A DNA stretch of 64,000 bases, taken from contig JAAYAW010000063.1 of the NCBI GenBank assembly GCA_012719135.1, positions 1 to 64,000 of the forward strand, given 5' to 3'. The position numbers and the translations under genes were made by a program. Source of the stretch: Chloroflexota bacterium. Lineage in GTDB: Bacteria > Chloroflexota > Anaerolineae > UBA1429. The notes below the pieces were generated by a model, which did not search any database, had not been told where the DNA came from, and saw only the letters and a list, made by a program, of their open reading frames with translations. Shown here one piece after another: positions 24,768 through 33,155 of the stretch (its first letter is position 1; every line of letters starts with the position of its first letter).

Positions 24768-26447
24768 ATGTCCATGTTCTGTTTTCAGTGCGAGGAGACG
24801 GCCCGGGGGACGGGATGTACGGTTCGGGGCGTGTGCGGCAAGACGGCCGAAGTGGCCGCGCTCCAGGATCTACTGATCTACTTGCTAAAGGGTATCTCCG
24901 TGTATGGCCAGGCGGCCCGCTCTCTGGGTGTGGAGGATTCCGAGACCGGCGACTTTATTCCCAAAGCTCTCTTTACCACGATCACCAACGTGTCCTTCGA
25001 CACTGATTCGCTCTATGCGCTGTCCGAGGAGGCTTTGCGGCGACGGGATGCGCTCGCTGCGCGCTGGGCGGCCGCCTACCAGGCGGAGCACGGCAAGGCT
25101 TACCAGGGTGCGCTGCCTGATGTGGCCACGTGGGCCCCGGCAGACCACAGCGTGGATGCCTGGATCGGGTACGGTGCCATGGCCGGCATCATGAGTGACT
25201 CGGAACTGGACGAAGACCGGCGGTCGCTCCGCGAACTGCTGGTGATCGGTCTCAAGGGTATGGCAGCTTACTACGAGCACGCCAGCGTGCTCGGCAGAAC
25301 GGATCCAGAGATCGTGATCTTTATGCAGGAGGCGTTGGCGGCGGCGGCCGAGGCCGATCCTGATGGCGATCGGTTGCTGGATCTTGTCATGCGCGCCGGC
25401 CAGATGGGCGTTCGGACGATGGCGCTCCTGGATGAGGCCAATACGATGACCTACGGGCACCCGGAGCCGACTCAGGTCAACCTGGGCGTCGAGGACGGCC
25501 CCGCGATTCTCATCAGCGGGCACGACCTGCTCGATCTGCACGAGCTGCTGGAGCAGACCAAGGGAACGGGTGTCAAAGTCTACACGCATGGTGAGATGCT
25601 GCCTGCCAACGCCTACCCGACGTTCAAAAAGTACGATAACCTGGTGGGCAACTACGGCGGTTCCTGGTGGCGCCAGGCCACAGAGTTCGAGAGCTTTGGC
25701 GGCGCCATCCTGATGACGACCAACTGTCTGGTTCCCCCACGTGATAGCTATGTTGATCGCCTGTTCACCACGGGAGTGGTGGCCTGGCCCGGTGTTGTGC
25801 ACATCGCCGACCGCGAGGAGGGCAAGCCCAAAGATTTCGGGCCCGTCATCGCGCGCGCTCTCGAGTGCAAGAGCCCCGAGCCGCTTGAGGAAGGATCCAT
25901 CACGATCGGGTTTGCCCATGAATCGGTTCTGGGCGTGGCGGGGAAGGTCATTGAGGCCATCCAGGCGGGAGATATCAAGCGCTTTGTGGTGATGGCTGGC
26001 TGTGATGGCAGGCACACCTCTCGCTCGTACTATACGGATGTGGCCGAAGGGTTGCCTGAGGATAGCATCATCCTGACGGCGGGCTGCGCCAAGTACCGGT
26101 ACAACAAGCTCGACCTCGGGGATATCGGCGGCATTCCGCGGGTCCTTGACGCCGGCCAGTGCAACGATTCCTATTCGTTGGTGGTGATAGCGCTCAAACT
26201 CGCCGAGGCCCTGGGCATCGACGATGTCAACGAACTGCCCATCGAGTACGATATCGCCTGGTACGAGCAAAAGGCCGTCATCGTGCTGCTTGCGCTGCTT
26301 TCGCTGGGCGTCAAGCGGATCCGCCTTGGCCCCGTACTGCCCGCGTTCGTCTCGCCGAACGTTCTCAAGGTCCTGGTGGAAAAGTTCGACCTTCGTCCCA
26401 TCAGCACAGTGGAGCAGGATCTGGCTTCCATCGTGGCCGGAAACTGA
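24768..26447 (+). CDS. hcp: Hybrid cluster protein (hydroxylamine reductase)
   Basis: 559 residues from the ATG at 24768 (GGAGGTGG upstream); an ATG seven codons earlier has no site. N-terminal cluster ligands C5, C8, C17, C23 (CFQC, GTGC, GVCGK) have the Cx2Cx8Cx5C spacing of the anaerobe type. Hybrid-cluster ligands follow: ISGHDLLDLHELLE, HGEMLPANAYP, TTNCLVPP, TAGCAKYR (persulfide Cys) and DAGQCNDSY. Hcp reduces nitric oxide or hydroxylamine and protects against nitrosative stress in anaerobes. No hcr reductase gene is adjacent. A terminator follows. Confidence 0.96.
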   Translation: MSMFCFQCEETARGTGCTVRGVCGKTAEVAALQDLLIYLLKGISVYGQAARSLGVEDSETGDFIPKALFTTITNVSFDTDSLYALSEEALRRRDALAARWAAAYQAEHGKAYQGALPDVATWAPADHSVDAWIGYGAMAGIMSDSELDEDRRSLRELLVIGLKGMAAYYEHASVLGRTDPEIVIFMQEALAAAAEADPDGDRLLDLVMRAGQMGVRTMALLDEANTMTYGHPEPTQVNLGVEDGPAILISGHDLLDLHELLEQTKGTGVKVYTHGEMLPANAYPTFKKYDNLVGNYGGSWWRQATEFESFGGAILMTTNCLVPPRDSYVDRLFTTGVVAWPGVVHIADREEGKPKDFGPVIARALECKSPEPLEEGSITIGFAHESVLGVAGKVIEAIQAGDIKRFVVMAGCDGRHTSRSYYTDVAEGLPEDSIILTAGCAKYRYNKLDLGDIGGIPRVLDAGQCNDSYSLVVIALKLAEALGIDDVNELPIEYDIAWYEQKAVIVLLALLSLGVKRIRLGPVLPAFVSPNVLKVLVEKFDLRPISTVEQDLASIVAGN

Positions 26448-26465
26448 CCCGTGCCGTATTTCTGG

Positions 26466-26501
26466 GGGGGGCGCCGAGAACCGGCGCTCCCCTCTTTTGT
26501 T
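26466..26501 (+). terminator. Intrinsic terminator after hcp
   Basis: GGGGGGCGCCG pairs with CGGCGCTCCCC (one G-U) around 5 bases, followed by TCTTTTGTT. Confidence 0.8.
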
Positions 26502-26510
26502 GCCCGAGCC

Positions 26511-26539
26511 TTGACGCGGCCCGGTGCGCATTGTAGGCT
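26511..26539 (+). promoter_or_regulatory. Weak promoter candidate before the 26594 gene
   Basis: TTGACG, 17-base spacer, TAGGCT. The -10 is poor. Confidence 0.35.
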
Positions 26540-26593
26540 AGATGCCAACTGGCTAGGATGGGCTCCGGACGCTGAGCGCGGCGGAGGAGAGGG

Positions 26594-26866
26594 ATGGGGA
26601 TCGTCGTCAGAGGGTTGCCAGTGCTTGTGGAGACCGGCGGAGACTCCCGTCCGGTGGCGTTCTGGTGGCTCGGGCACCGCTACGTCATCGAGGACTATGT
26701 CTGCCTCTGGGACGATGGCTGTGACAGCACCGCCCACTGGCTCGTTCAGGCCGATGGCGGGCGCCCGGTCAGCCTGATCTATGACCGTGGGCCGGATGCC
26801 TGGTTGATGGAATGGATAGAAGAGCAACCATCGATCGCGGCATCGGATGGCAGAGGGAGCGAGTAA
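26594..26866 (+). CDS. Small conserved-looking protein, unknown
   Basis: 90 residues, no membrane segments. The pattern RPVAFWWLGHRYVIEDYVCLW recalls small soluble DUF6504-like proteins (PxxFxWxGRxYxV...W), but I cannot confirm this. It is followed immediately by the methyltransferase gene (TAA then GTG with no gap), so the two are co-transcribed and likely coupled. Confidence 0.6.
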   Translation: MGIVVRGLPVLVETGGDSRPVAFWWLGHRYVIEDYVCLWDDGCDSTAHWLVQADGGRPVSLIYDRGPDAWLMEWIEEQPSIAASDGRGSE

Positions 26867-27655
26867 GTGACGGAGGATACCTCGAGTCAGGGGAGGCCAC
26901 GAGCATCGGCTAGGGAGGTGTTCGGAGAGCGTGCGGCGTATTATGTGACGAGCACGGCCCACACCGATGCACAGGTGCTTGGCCGGCTGGTGGATCTGAG
27001 CGGGCTGTCGCCGGATATGTCCGTCCTCGATATTGGAACGGGCACCGGTCACACGGCGCTGGCCCTGGCTCCTCACGCCGGAACAGTCATCGGGCTGGAT
27101 CCGACTCCCGAGATGCTGGCGGAGGCGGAGGCCCTGCGGCGTGAGCGCGGGTACGACAACGTCTCCTGGATGCTTGGCGACGTCGCTGACCTGCCCTGGG
27201 CGGCCAACTCCTTTCATGTGGTAGCCTGTCGTCGTGCCGCGCACCACTTTCTCGATATCGAACGGGCGTTGGGAGAGATGTGCCGAGTGCTCCGGCGGGG
27301 CGGCCGCCTGATGATAGACGACCGTACTGTGCCCAATGATCCGGATCTGGACGTCCTCCTTAACCAGCTGGATTGGCTCCACGATCACTCGCATGTGCGC
27401 GATTACAGCGCGGACGAGTGGCGCGCGCTCTGTGAACGAGCGGGGCTGCACGTGGAGCGCGTGGAGGGCTACACGAGGCACAGACACCTTTCCTCACTGA
27501 CCGAGGGTGTATCGACGGAAGACGTCGCCGAGATTCGCCGGCTGCTCGCGGCGCTGTCACCGGAGCAGGAGGGGCAACTGGGGCTGGAGCGGCGGGCGGA
27601 CGGGCTCTGGTTTGACCACTACTACCTGATTCTCTCGGCTCGCCGGATCTCCTAG
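26867..27655 (+). CDS. SAM-dependent methyltransferase, UbiE/COQ5-like
   Basis: 262 residues from a GTG start directly after the stop of the preceding gene. Motif I VLDIGTGTGHTALALAPHA, then VIGLDPTPEMLAEA, motif II around GDVADLPWAANSF and motif III LRRGGRLMIDD. The motif order fits C- or O-methyltransferases of small molecules; the gene is not next to quinone biosynthesis genes. The N-terminal 30 residues are hydrophilic. Confidence 0.87.
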   Translation: MTEDTSSQGRPRASAREVFGERAAYYVTSTAHTDAQVLGRLVDLSGLSPDMSVLDIGTGTGHTALALAPHAGTVIGLDPTPEMLAEAEALRRERGYDNVSWMLGDVADLPWAANSFHVVACRRAAHHFLDIERALGEMCRVLRRGGRLMIDDRTVPNDPDLDVLLNQLDWLHDHSHVRDYSADEWRALCERAGLHVERVEGYTRHRHLSSLTEGVSTEDVAEIRRLLAALSPEQEGQLGLERRADGLWFDHYYLILSARRIS

Positions 27656-27694
27656 ATAGCGGCTGATGATTCGCGATTTGGTTCGCCGGGCCTA

Positions 27695-27723
27695 TTGACA
27701 ACGGCGCGCGCGTGTGCTACTGT
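27695..27723 (+). promoter_or_regulatory. Promoter of the exporter leader
   Basis: Consensus TTGACA, 17-base spacer, TACTGT. It would start a leader transcript near 27730, about 245 bases upstream of the first ABC gene. Confidence 0.6.
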
Positions 27724-27756
27724 GGCATTTGTTCAGTTGTTCTGGAGGTATTCTGC

Positions 27757-27843
27757 ATGGTCTTCCACTGTGATCGCATCCGAATCCTGGGCTTGGGCGC
27801 CGCGCGTGTGGTGGCGCTGACCTTGGGTGGAGTGCGCCTATAG
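27757..27843 (+). CDS. 28-residue leader peptide upstream of the ABC exporter
   Basis: ATG at 27757 with GGAGG eight bases upstream, 28 codons, TAG at 27841. The peptide begins MVFHCDRIRILGLGAARV and ends LTLGGVRL. It has no known homologue I can name. It lies between a strong promoter and an intrinsic terminator (27870-27906) that precede the ABC exporter genes, the arrangement of a translated attenuator leader. It may be a regulatory, not a functional, peptide. Confidence 0.6.
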   Translation: MVFHCDRIRILGLGAARVVALTLGGVRL

Positions 27844-27844
27844 C

Positions 27845-27896
27845 GCGGAGTACCCTTCATAGGGACCACAGCGACGGGCCGCCCACCGGACTCCGT
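27845..27896 (+). promoter_or_regulatory. Possible antiterminator pairing in the leader
   Basis: GCGGAGT (27845-27851) can pair with ACTCCGT (27890-27896): six Watson-Crick pairs plus one G-U. The second strand overlaps the 3' arm of the terminator, so the two structures exclude each other. A second upstream copy, GTGGAGT (27827-27833), inside the last leader codons, can pair with the same bases. The pairing is short and needs a folding check. Confidence 0.4.
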
Positions 27897-27907
27897 CGCT
27901 TTTTTTG
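27870..27907 (+). terminator. Leader terminator of the ABC exporter operon
   Basis: AGCGACGG (27870-27877) and CCGTCGCT (27893-27900) form an 8-base stem with a 15-base loop, ending in a run of seven T (27900-27906). It stands 26 bases after the leader stop and 67 bases before the exporter start, so transcription of the exporter must pass it. Confidence 0.8.
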
Positions 27908-27918
27908 CGCCTCTGCGC

Positions 27919-27950
27919 GGCCACGGGGTCACCCTGGCCGCTTTGTCTTT
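27919..27950 (+). terminator. Second hairpin in the exporter leader
   Basis: GGCCA (27919-27923) with TGGCC (27935-27939) and an inner GGGT/ACCC pair, followed by CTTTGTCTTT. It may be a back-up terminator or shield the start region of the exporter. Confidence 0.45.
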
Positions 27951-27973
27951 CTCAGCATCATTAGGGGTGCGTT

Positions 27974-29725
27974 ATGAACAGCCAATCTCGTCTGCGGGCG
28001 CAGGCCCGCTTACTCGCCCGATACGTTGCTCCTCGGTGGCCCGTCGCCGCGGTCCTGTCCTTTGTGCTGCTGGCCTCAATCGCGCTACAGCTGGTGAGCC
28101 CGCAGATCATCAAGCGGTTCATCGACGCGGCGCAGAGCCAGGCGGACCCCGGGCAGCTCGTCAATGCGGCCGTGCTCTTTCTGGGAGTCGGTCTGGTCGT
28201 TCAACTACTGCGGCTGGTGACCACCTACCTCTCCACCGATCTGGGATTCCGGACGACGAACGATCTGCGCGCCGACCTAGCGCGTCATCTGCTTGGGCTG
28301 GATATGACCTTTCACAAGGAGCGGACCCCTGGGGAGTTGATCGAGCGGATCGATGGGGACGTGACGGCCCTCTCGAACTTTTTCACCCAGTTCGTTGTGC
28401 GCGTGTTGGGCAGCATGGTCCTGATCGTTGGCGTGCTCGCGATGCTGATCCGTGAGGAGTGGCATATGGGCCTGGCGATGGCGGGCTTTGCGGTCGCGGC
28501 CCTGGCGCTCTTGGTGAGATACGGGGGCGTGGCGGTGGCCGATTCGGCGGCAGAGCGCGAAGCGAACGCCGAGCTCTATGGCTTTGTCGAGGAGAGACTC
28601 GCGGGCATCGATGATATCCGCTCGAATGGTGGCGTAGGGTACACGCTGCGCCGGTACTATGAGGCGCTTCGCCGGCTTTACTGGGCCGCCATAACGGCAT
28701 GGAAGAAACGGCTGATCGTGATCCGGATCGCAGTGGCCATGTGGGGCGTGGGCTTTACCCTCGCGCTGGCGTTGGGAATGACCTCTTTCCTGCGCGGCCT
28801 TCTGACGATCGGGGGCGTGTATGTGCTGCTGCACTACACGGAGATGCTGCTGGACCCGATCGAGCGCATATCGGATCAACTCCAGGATCTTCAGCGGGCC
28901 GCGGCGGGCGTTCAGCGCATCACAGAGTTGTTCGAGCTGGCTCCAGGGATCCGAGGCGAGGGGCGAGATGCCCTGGCCGAGGGGCCACTGCCCATCGGCT
29001 TTGACAGCGTGAGCTTTGCCTATGAGGACGGAGAGCCTGTGCTGGACGGCGTGTCCTTTACGCTCAAGGCCGGACGCACGCTGGGTCTGCTGGGGCGTAC
29101 CGGGAGCGGGAAAACAACACTCACACGGTTGCTCTTTAGGCTGTATGACCCGTCAAGCGGTACCATCCGGCTTGGTGATACCGATCTCACGACGATGGAG
29201 CCAGAGTACCTTCGCCGCCGCGTGGCCATGGTCACGCAGGATGTACAGCTCTTTCGGGCTTCGGTGCGAGATAACCTGACCTTCTTTGACGCACAGCGAT
29301 CCGATGAGGAGATCATACAGGTGATTCGCGAGATCGGCCTGGATGATTGGTACGACTCCCTGCCCAACGGACTGGATACGGAGCTGGCGCCCGGCGGCGG
29401 CGACCTGTCAGCTGGCCAGGCCCAGTTGCTGGCTTTTGCCCGGGTGTTTCTCTCGGCGCCTTCCGTCGTTGTTCTGGACGAGCCGTCATCGCGCCTGGAT
29501 CCCGCCACGGAGAGGTTGCTGGAGCGCGCCATGACGCGCCTGCTCCAAGGTAGAACAGGCATCATCATTGCCCATCGCCTGGACACCGTTCAGCGGGTGG
29601 ACGACATCATGATCATCGAAGAGGGACGCGTGGCCGAGTACGGGCCCAGGCCCGAACTGGTCCGCGATCCGAACTCCCGGTTCTCCTCATTGTTGAGGAC
29701 TGGCCTCCAGGAGGCGTTTGCGTGA
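27974..29725 (+). CDS. ABC exporter half-transporter, subunit with complete Walker B
   Basis: 583 residues: six-helix exporter domain (about 1-320) then ATPase domain. Walker A LLGRTGSGKTTL (near 372), signature LSAGQ (near 477, non-canonical second Gly to Ala), Walker B VVVLDEPSSRLD with catalytic Glu, and IIIAHR H-loop. With the next gene it forms a heterodimer: this Walker A/Glu works with the partner's LSGGQ as the competent ATP site. Weak ribosome site (AGGGG). Likely exports drugs, peptides or lipids; cargo unknown. A promoter, leader ORF and terminator precede it. Confidence 0.93.
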   Translation: MNSQSRLRAQARLLARYVAPRWPVAAVLSFVLLASIALQLVSPQIIKRFIDAAQSQADPGQLVNAAVLFLGVGLVVQLLRLVTTYLSTDLGFRTTNDLRADLARHLLGLDMTFHKERTPGELIERIDGDVTALSNFFTQFVVRVLGSMVLIVGVLAMLIREEWHMGLAMAGFAVAALALLVRYGGVAVADSAAEREANAELYGFVEERLAGIDDIRSNGGVGYTLRRYYEALRRLYWAAITAWKKRLIVIRIAVAMWGVGFTLALALGMTSFLRGLLTIGGVYVLLHYTEMLLDPIERISDQLQDLQRAAAGVQRITELFELAPGIRGEGRDALAEGPLPIGFDSVSFAYEDGEPVLDGVSFTLKAGRTLGLLGRTGSGKTTLTRLLFRLYDPSSGTIRLGDTDLTTMEPEYLRRRVAMVTQDVQLFRASVRDNLTFFDAQRSDEEIIQVIREIGLDDWYDSLPNGLDTELAPGGGDLSAGQAQLLAFARVFLSAPSVVVLDEPSSRLDPATERLLERAMTRLLQGRTGIIIAHRLDTVQRVDDIMIIEEGRVAEYGPRPELVRDPNSRFSSLLRTGLQEAFA

Positions 29726-31566
29726 ACAAGCTGACCAAATACACACTCTCTTTGATTCGATACAGGCCCTGGTTGTTCCTGTCCAACATCGTGCTCTGGG
29801 GGGGCTTTCACCTCATGCCCGTGGCGGGTGGTGTGGTGATTCGGGCCATCCTGGACCAACTCGCGGGGCCGGTTCCGGCAGGGGCCAACTTGTGGATTCT
29901 TGTGGCCGTCTATGCCGGAATAGAGCTGGGGCGGTTTCTCTGCTTTTCCCGTGGCTTTGATATCTTTATCGAGTTCTGGTTCATACTTGAGACGCTCCTG
30001 CGCAAGAACTTGCTCGAGTGGGTGCTGACGGCGAAGGGACCTCGGGTCTTTGACGAGTCCTCGGGTGCGGCCGTAACCCGTTTCCGCGATGACGTGGGCG
30101 AGGTGACGCACTGGTTTGAGGTGCTGGAGGATATGCTGGGCATCGTCGTTTTTGCGATTGTTGCGCTGGCGATCATGTTCAGCATACATGCCAAGATGAC
30201 CCTCGTGGTTCTGGCGCCGCTGGTGGCGATGGTATACGGCGGTATGCGCATGAGTGAGGTGATTCGCCGGTACCGGCGAGCCAATCGAGAGGCCACCAGC
30301 CGTGTTACGGGCTTTATCGGCGAAGTCTTTGGCGCCGCTCAAGCCGTCAAAGTGGCCTCGGCCGAGGATGCGGTGACCCGGCACTTTCGCGACCTGAACG
30401 AGGTTCGCCGCAAGGCGGCCGTGAAGGACTCGATGATCACCGAGCTATACTATGCCCTGACGGGTAACCTGATCGATATCACGATCAGCATCGTGCTCTT
30501 TCTGGGAGCCAGCGCGATGACCGTCGGCGAGTTCACGGTTGGTGATTTTGCGCTGTTCGTCACCTATCTTTCGCGGATGACCTGGTATCTGCGTTACTTT
30601 GGCAACATGATCGCCCAACACCGGCGTGTGGGAGTCTCCTTCGATCGGCTGGACACCTTCCTGCGCGACGCACCAGAAGGGCAGATCGTCAAGCATGGGC
30701 CCATCTATGTGCAAGAGGATATGCCTCCGGTGCCCGATCCGCGCTTTGCCTCTCGAGCCGTGCTGGATCGGCTTGAGGTCAGGGGGCTTACCTGCCGTTA
30801 CCCCGGCACGGATAGAGGCGTCGAGGACGTGACCTTTGACGTGGCCAAGGGAGAACTGGTGGTCATCACCGGTCGCATTGGGGCAGGCAAGACTACCCTT
30901 CTCAGGGGCATGTTGGGCCTCTTGCCCGTAGATGGTGGCGCCGTGGTGTGGAACGGGCAGCCTGTGGAGGATCCGGCCACGTTCTTTGTGCCACCGGTGA
31001 GTGCCTACACGGCTCAGGTGCCGCGGCTGTTCTCCGAGACCCTTCGAGATAACATCCTTTCTGGGGTGCAGGCCACTGAAGAAGAGCTGGCGGCTGCCAT
31101 AAGGCGGGCTGTGCTGGAGCCTGATATCGCCGAACTGGACCACGGGCTGGCCACGCCGGTGGGCAACAGGGGCGTCAAGCTGTCCGGTGGCCAGGTGCAG
31201 CGCGCCGCGGCCGCACGGATGTTTGTGCGCGAGCCGCAGTTGATGGTGTTTGATGACCTCTCCAGCGCTCTGGACGTGGAGACAGAGCGGCTTCTGTGGG
31301 AGCGCATGGAGGAGGTGCAGGGGGCCACCTGTCTGGTGGTGAGCCACCGTCGCGAGGTGCTGCGGCGGGCACACAAGATCATCGTGCTGAAGGACGGCCA
31401 TGTGGATGGCGTCGGCACACTGGAGGAGTTGCTGGCCAACAACGAAGAGATGGGTGCCCTGTACCATGCCTACGACACCGTGTCTGAGGAGGGGCTGAGC
31501 GCGTACACGGCCAGCCAGGCGGATGTGCCTCTGGCCGAGCCGGCACCGGTGGCCGGCAACCGATAG
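29722..31566 (+). CDS. ABC exporter half-transporter, subunit with degenerate ATP site
   Basis: 614 residues, starting GTG within the previous stop (GTGA). Six-helix domain (about 1-330), then ATPase: Walker A ITGRIGAGKTTL (near 383), signature LSGGQVQRAAAAR, Walker B MVFDDLSSALD where Asp replaces the catalytic Glu, H-loop VSHRRE. Asp at this place plus the partner's LSAGQ make the second ATP site degenerate, as in BmrCD and TM287/288 heterodimers. The ATPase is followed by a 40-residue hydrophilic tail. A strong terminator ends the operon. Confidence 0.93.
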   Translation: MNKLTKYTLSLIRYRPWLFLSNIVLWGGFHLMPVAGGVVIRAILDQLAGPVPAGANLWILVAVYAGIELGRFLCFSRGFDIFIEFWFILETLLRKNLLEWVLTAKGPRVFDESSGAAVTRFRDDVGEVTHWFEVLEDMLGIVVFAIVALAIMFSIHAKMTLVVLAPLVAMVYGGMRMSEVIRRYRRANREATSRVTGFIGEVFGAAQAVKVASAEDAVTRHFRDLNEVRRKAAVKDSMITELYYALTGNLIDITISIVLFLGASAMTVGEFTVGDFALFVTYLSRMTWYLRYFGNMIAQHRRVGVSFDRLDTFLRDAPEGQIVKHGPIYVQEDMPPVPDPRFASRAVLDRLEVRGLTCRYPGTDRGVEDVTFDVAKGELVVITGRIGAGKTTLLRGMLGLLPVDGGAVVWNGQPVEDPATFFVPPVSAYTAQVPRLFSETLRDNILSGVQATEEELAAAIRRAVLEPDIAELDHGLATPVGNRGVKLSGGQVQRAAAARMFVREPQLMVFDDLSSALDVETERLLWERMEEVQGATCLVVSHRREVLRRAHKIIVLKDGHVDGVGTLEELLANNEEMGALYHAYDTVSEEGLSAYTASQADVPLAEPAPVAGNR

Positions 31567-31567
31567 G

Positions 31568-31608
31568 GGCAAGGGCCCGGCGGGTGATCCCGCCGGGCCC
31601 TTGCCTTT
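31568..31608 (+). terminator. Strong terminator of the ABC exporter operon
   Basis: A perfect 17-base stem (GGCAAGGGCCCGGCGGG with its complement at 31589-31605), a four-base loop, then TTT. Confidence 0.9.
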
Positions 31609-31629
31609 GCACGCGGGAGAGGAAGAGCC

Positions 31630-32433
31630 GTGCCTGATGACGAGAGCGTGTTCTCCAGACTGCAATATGAGACCAGCGCAAACCTCCGCATCCGCGCGCG
31701 GATGCATCAACACTACAGTACCAACCCCCAGGGGTGGGCGGGCTGGGTCTGGGAGAGGATGGCCATCCGGCCGCGGATGGCCATCCTGGAGATAGGCTGC
31801 GGTGATGGTGCCCTCTGGCGCGCACACGCTCAAGGCCTACCCGCAGGCTGCTCTATCCTGCTCACCGATCTATCGGCCGGGATGGCCTCTGCCGCGTTCG
31901 GGACGCTGGCGGGCGAGCTGCTATCCGTGGCCGTCGCAGATGCCGTGGCACTGCCCTGCTCCAGCGAGAGCCTGGACCTAGTCATCGCCAATCATATGCT
32001 CTATCATGTGCCCGATCGTGCAGCGGCGCTCCGCGAGATCCAGCGGGTGCTCAGGCCAGGCGGGAGGCTCTGCGCTACCACCGTCGGGGTCGAGCACATG
32101 CGGGAGATGCATCACTGGCTGATTGCAGCCTGCGGGCGCCCTCTGACGCCGGCGATGCTCCATCTCCCGAGCTTTACGCTCCAGTCGGGGGCAGCAGAGC
32201 TCTCGCGCTGTTTCGCTGACGTTACCAGAGAGGACTATCCCGATAGTCTGTGTGTGCCCGATGTGGACCCGGTGCTCGACTATATGCGATCGATGTGGTC
32301 CGCGCTGATGGGGCAGGAAGAGACTCGGCGTCTCAAAGAGACGCTGCGTCGTGAACTGGCCGAGCAAGGGGCCATTCGGATTCACAAGGAGAGCGGCATG
32401 CTCGTGGCGTTCAAGGGTGGACGTGGCGCCTAG
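31630..32433 (+). CDS. SAM-dependent methyltransferase
   Basis: 267 residues, GTG start with GAGAGGAAG upstream. Motif I MAILEIGCGDGALWR, acidic loop LLTDLSAGMASAAFG, then VADAVALPCSSESLDLVIAN and VLRPGGRLCATT. About 45 N-terminal residues with HQHYSTNPQGWAGWVWERM precede the fold, as in several Chloroflexota-type small-molecule methyltransferases. Substrate unknown. It lies behind the exporter terminator and may have its own weak promoter. Confidence 0.87.
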   Translation: MPDDESVFSRLQYETSANLRIRARMHQHYSTNPQGWAGWVWERMAIRPRMAILEIGCGDGALWRAHAQGLPAGCSILLTDLSAGMASAAFGTLAGELLSVAVADAVALPCSSESLDLVIANHMLYHVPDRAAALREIQRVLRPGGRLCATTVGVEHMREMHHWLIAACGRPLTPAMLHLPSFTLQSGAAELSRCFADVTREDYPDSLCVPDVDPVLDYMRSMWSALMGQEETRRLKETLRRELAEQGAIRIHKESGMLVAFKGGRGA

Positions 32434-32498
32434 ATGCACCCTATTGTCGATTGCAGCGTAGAGTACGTAGGATCAAGTGACCGCGTACAGGGGGGAGC

Positions 32499-33059
32499 AT
32501 GAACACCAAAGGACAGGTTGTGGTCGGGATCGTACTCGTCGTGGCTGGGCTGTTGGCCTTTCTGGATACCCTCTTGGGCATCAGCCTTTGGGCGTTTGCT
32601 TTTCCGTTGGCTCTGATCGCGCTCGGCGCCTGGGTTATCTTGCGCCCCAGCAGGGTTGCGGCGGGCACGCGTATCTCGCAGCAGATCTTTGGCGATGTGG
32701 TTCGCAAGGGTCCGGTCGCGGATGAGGACGTCTTTGTGTTGCTGGGCGATGTCAAGATCGATTGGCGGGGGGCACCCTGGCCTGCTGAGCCCGTTCATCT
32801 GAATGTCACGGGCCTTCTGGGTGATGTCCGCATCCGGGTGCCGTCCGATGTGGCCGTGTCTCTGGAATCCCGCGCCGCGATCAGCTCCTTGCGCCTGGAT
32901 GGCCAGAAACAGGATGCGTTCTTTGCACCGGTGGAGCTGTGCAGCGCCGGCTTTGCGGAATCGGATCAGCGCCTGTATGTGACGGTGGCTCACCTCCTGG
33001 GTGACGTGCGCATCGAGCGCGATGCTGCGAGCCAGGAATCTGCACGGCCCTGGGATTGA
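32499..33059 (+). CDS. LiaF-like membrane protein
   Basis: 186 residues. Two N-terminal helices (VVVGIVLVVAGLLAFLDTLL and SLWAFAFPLALIALGAWVIL) precede a beta-repeat domain with the recurring motif (L)LGDV+I (LLGDVKIDWRG, GLLGDVRIRVP, LLGDVRIERD), the mark of the LiaF/YvqF C-terminal domain. LiaF inhibits the LiaRS cell-envelope stress system in Bacillus; no LiaR or LiaS is adjacent here, so the partner is elsewhere or the role differs. ATG has GGGGAG upstream. Confidence 0.82.
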   Translation: MNTKGQVVVGIVLVVAGLLAFLDTLLGISLWAFAFPLALIALGAWVILRPSRVAAGTRISQQIFGDVVRKGPVADEDVFVLLGDVKIDWRGAPWPAEPVHLNVTGLLGDVRIRVPSDVAVSLESRAAISSLRLDGQKQDAFFAPVELCSAGFAESDQRLYVTVAHLLGDVRIERDAASQESARPWD

Positions 33060-33074
33060 GAATCCGGAACCTGT

Positions 33075-33102
33075 TTGCAAACGCGCGCATCGTTGGTACA
33101 AT
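33075..33102 (+). promoter_or_regulatory. Promoter of the TPR/LysM gene
   Basis: TTGCAA, 16-base spacer, TACAAT with TGG just upstream (extended -10). Confidence 0.55.
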
Positions 33103-33155
33103 GGCGCAGCTTGGCCTGTATCTAGCGAACCGCGCGTAACACACAGGAGGCGGGC

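Noticed and set aside
24885-26531. A long open frame on the minus strand opposite hcp
   Set aside because: Shadow of hcp caused by GC-rich codon bias; no ribosome site or recognisable motifs, and the hcp protein is unmistakable.
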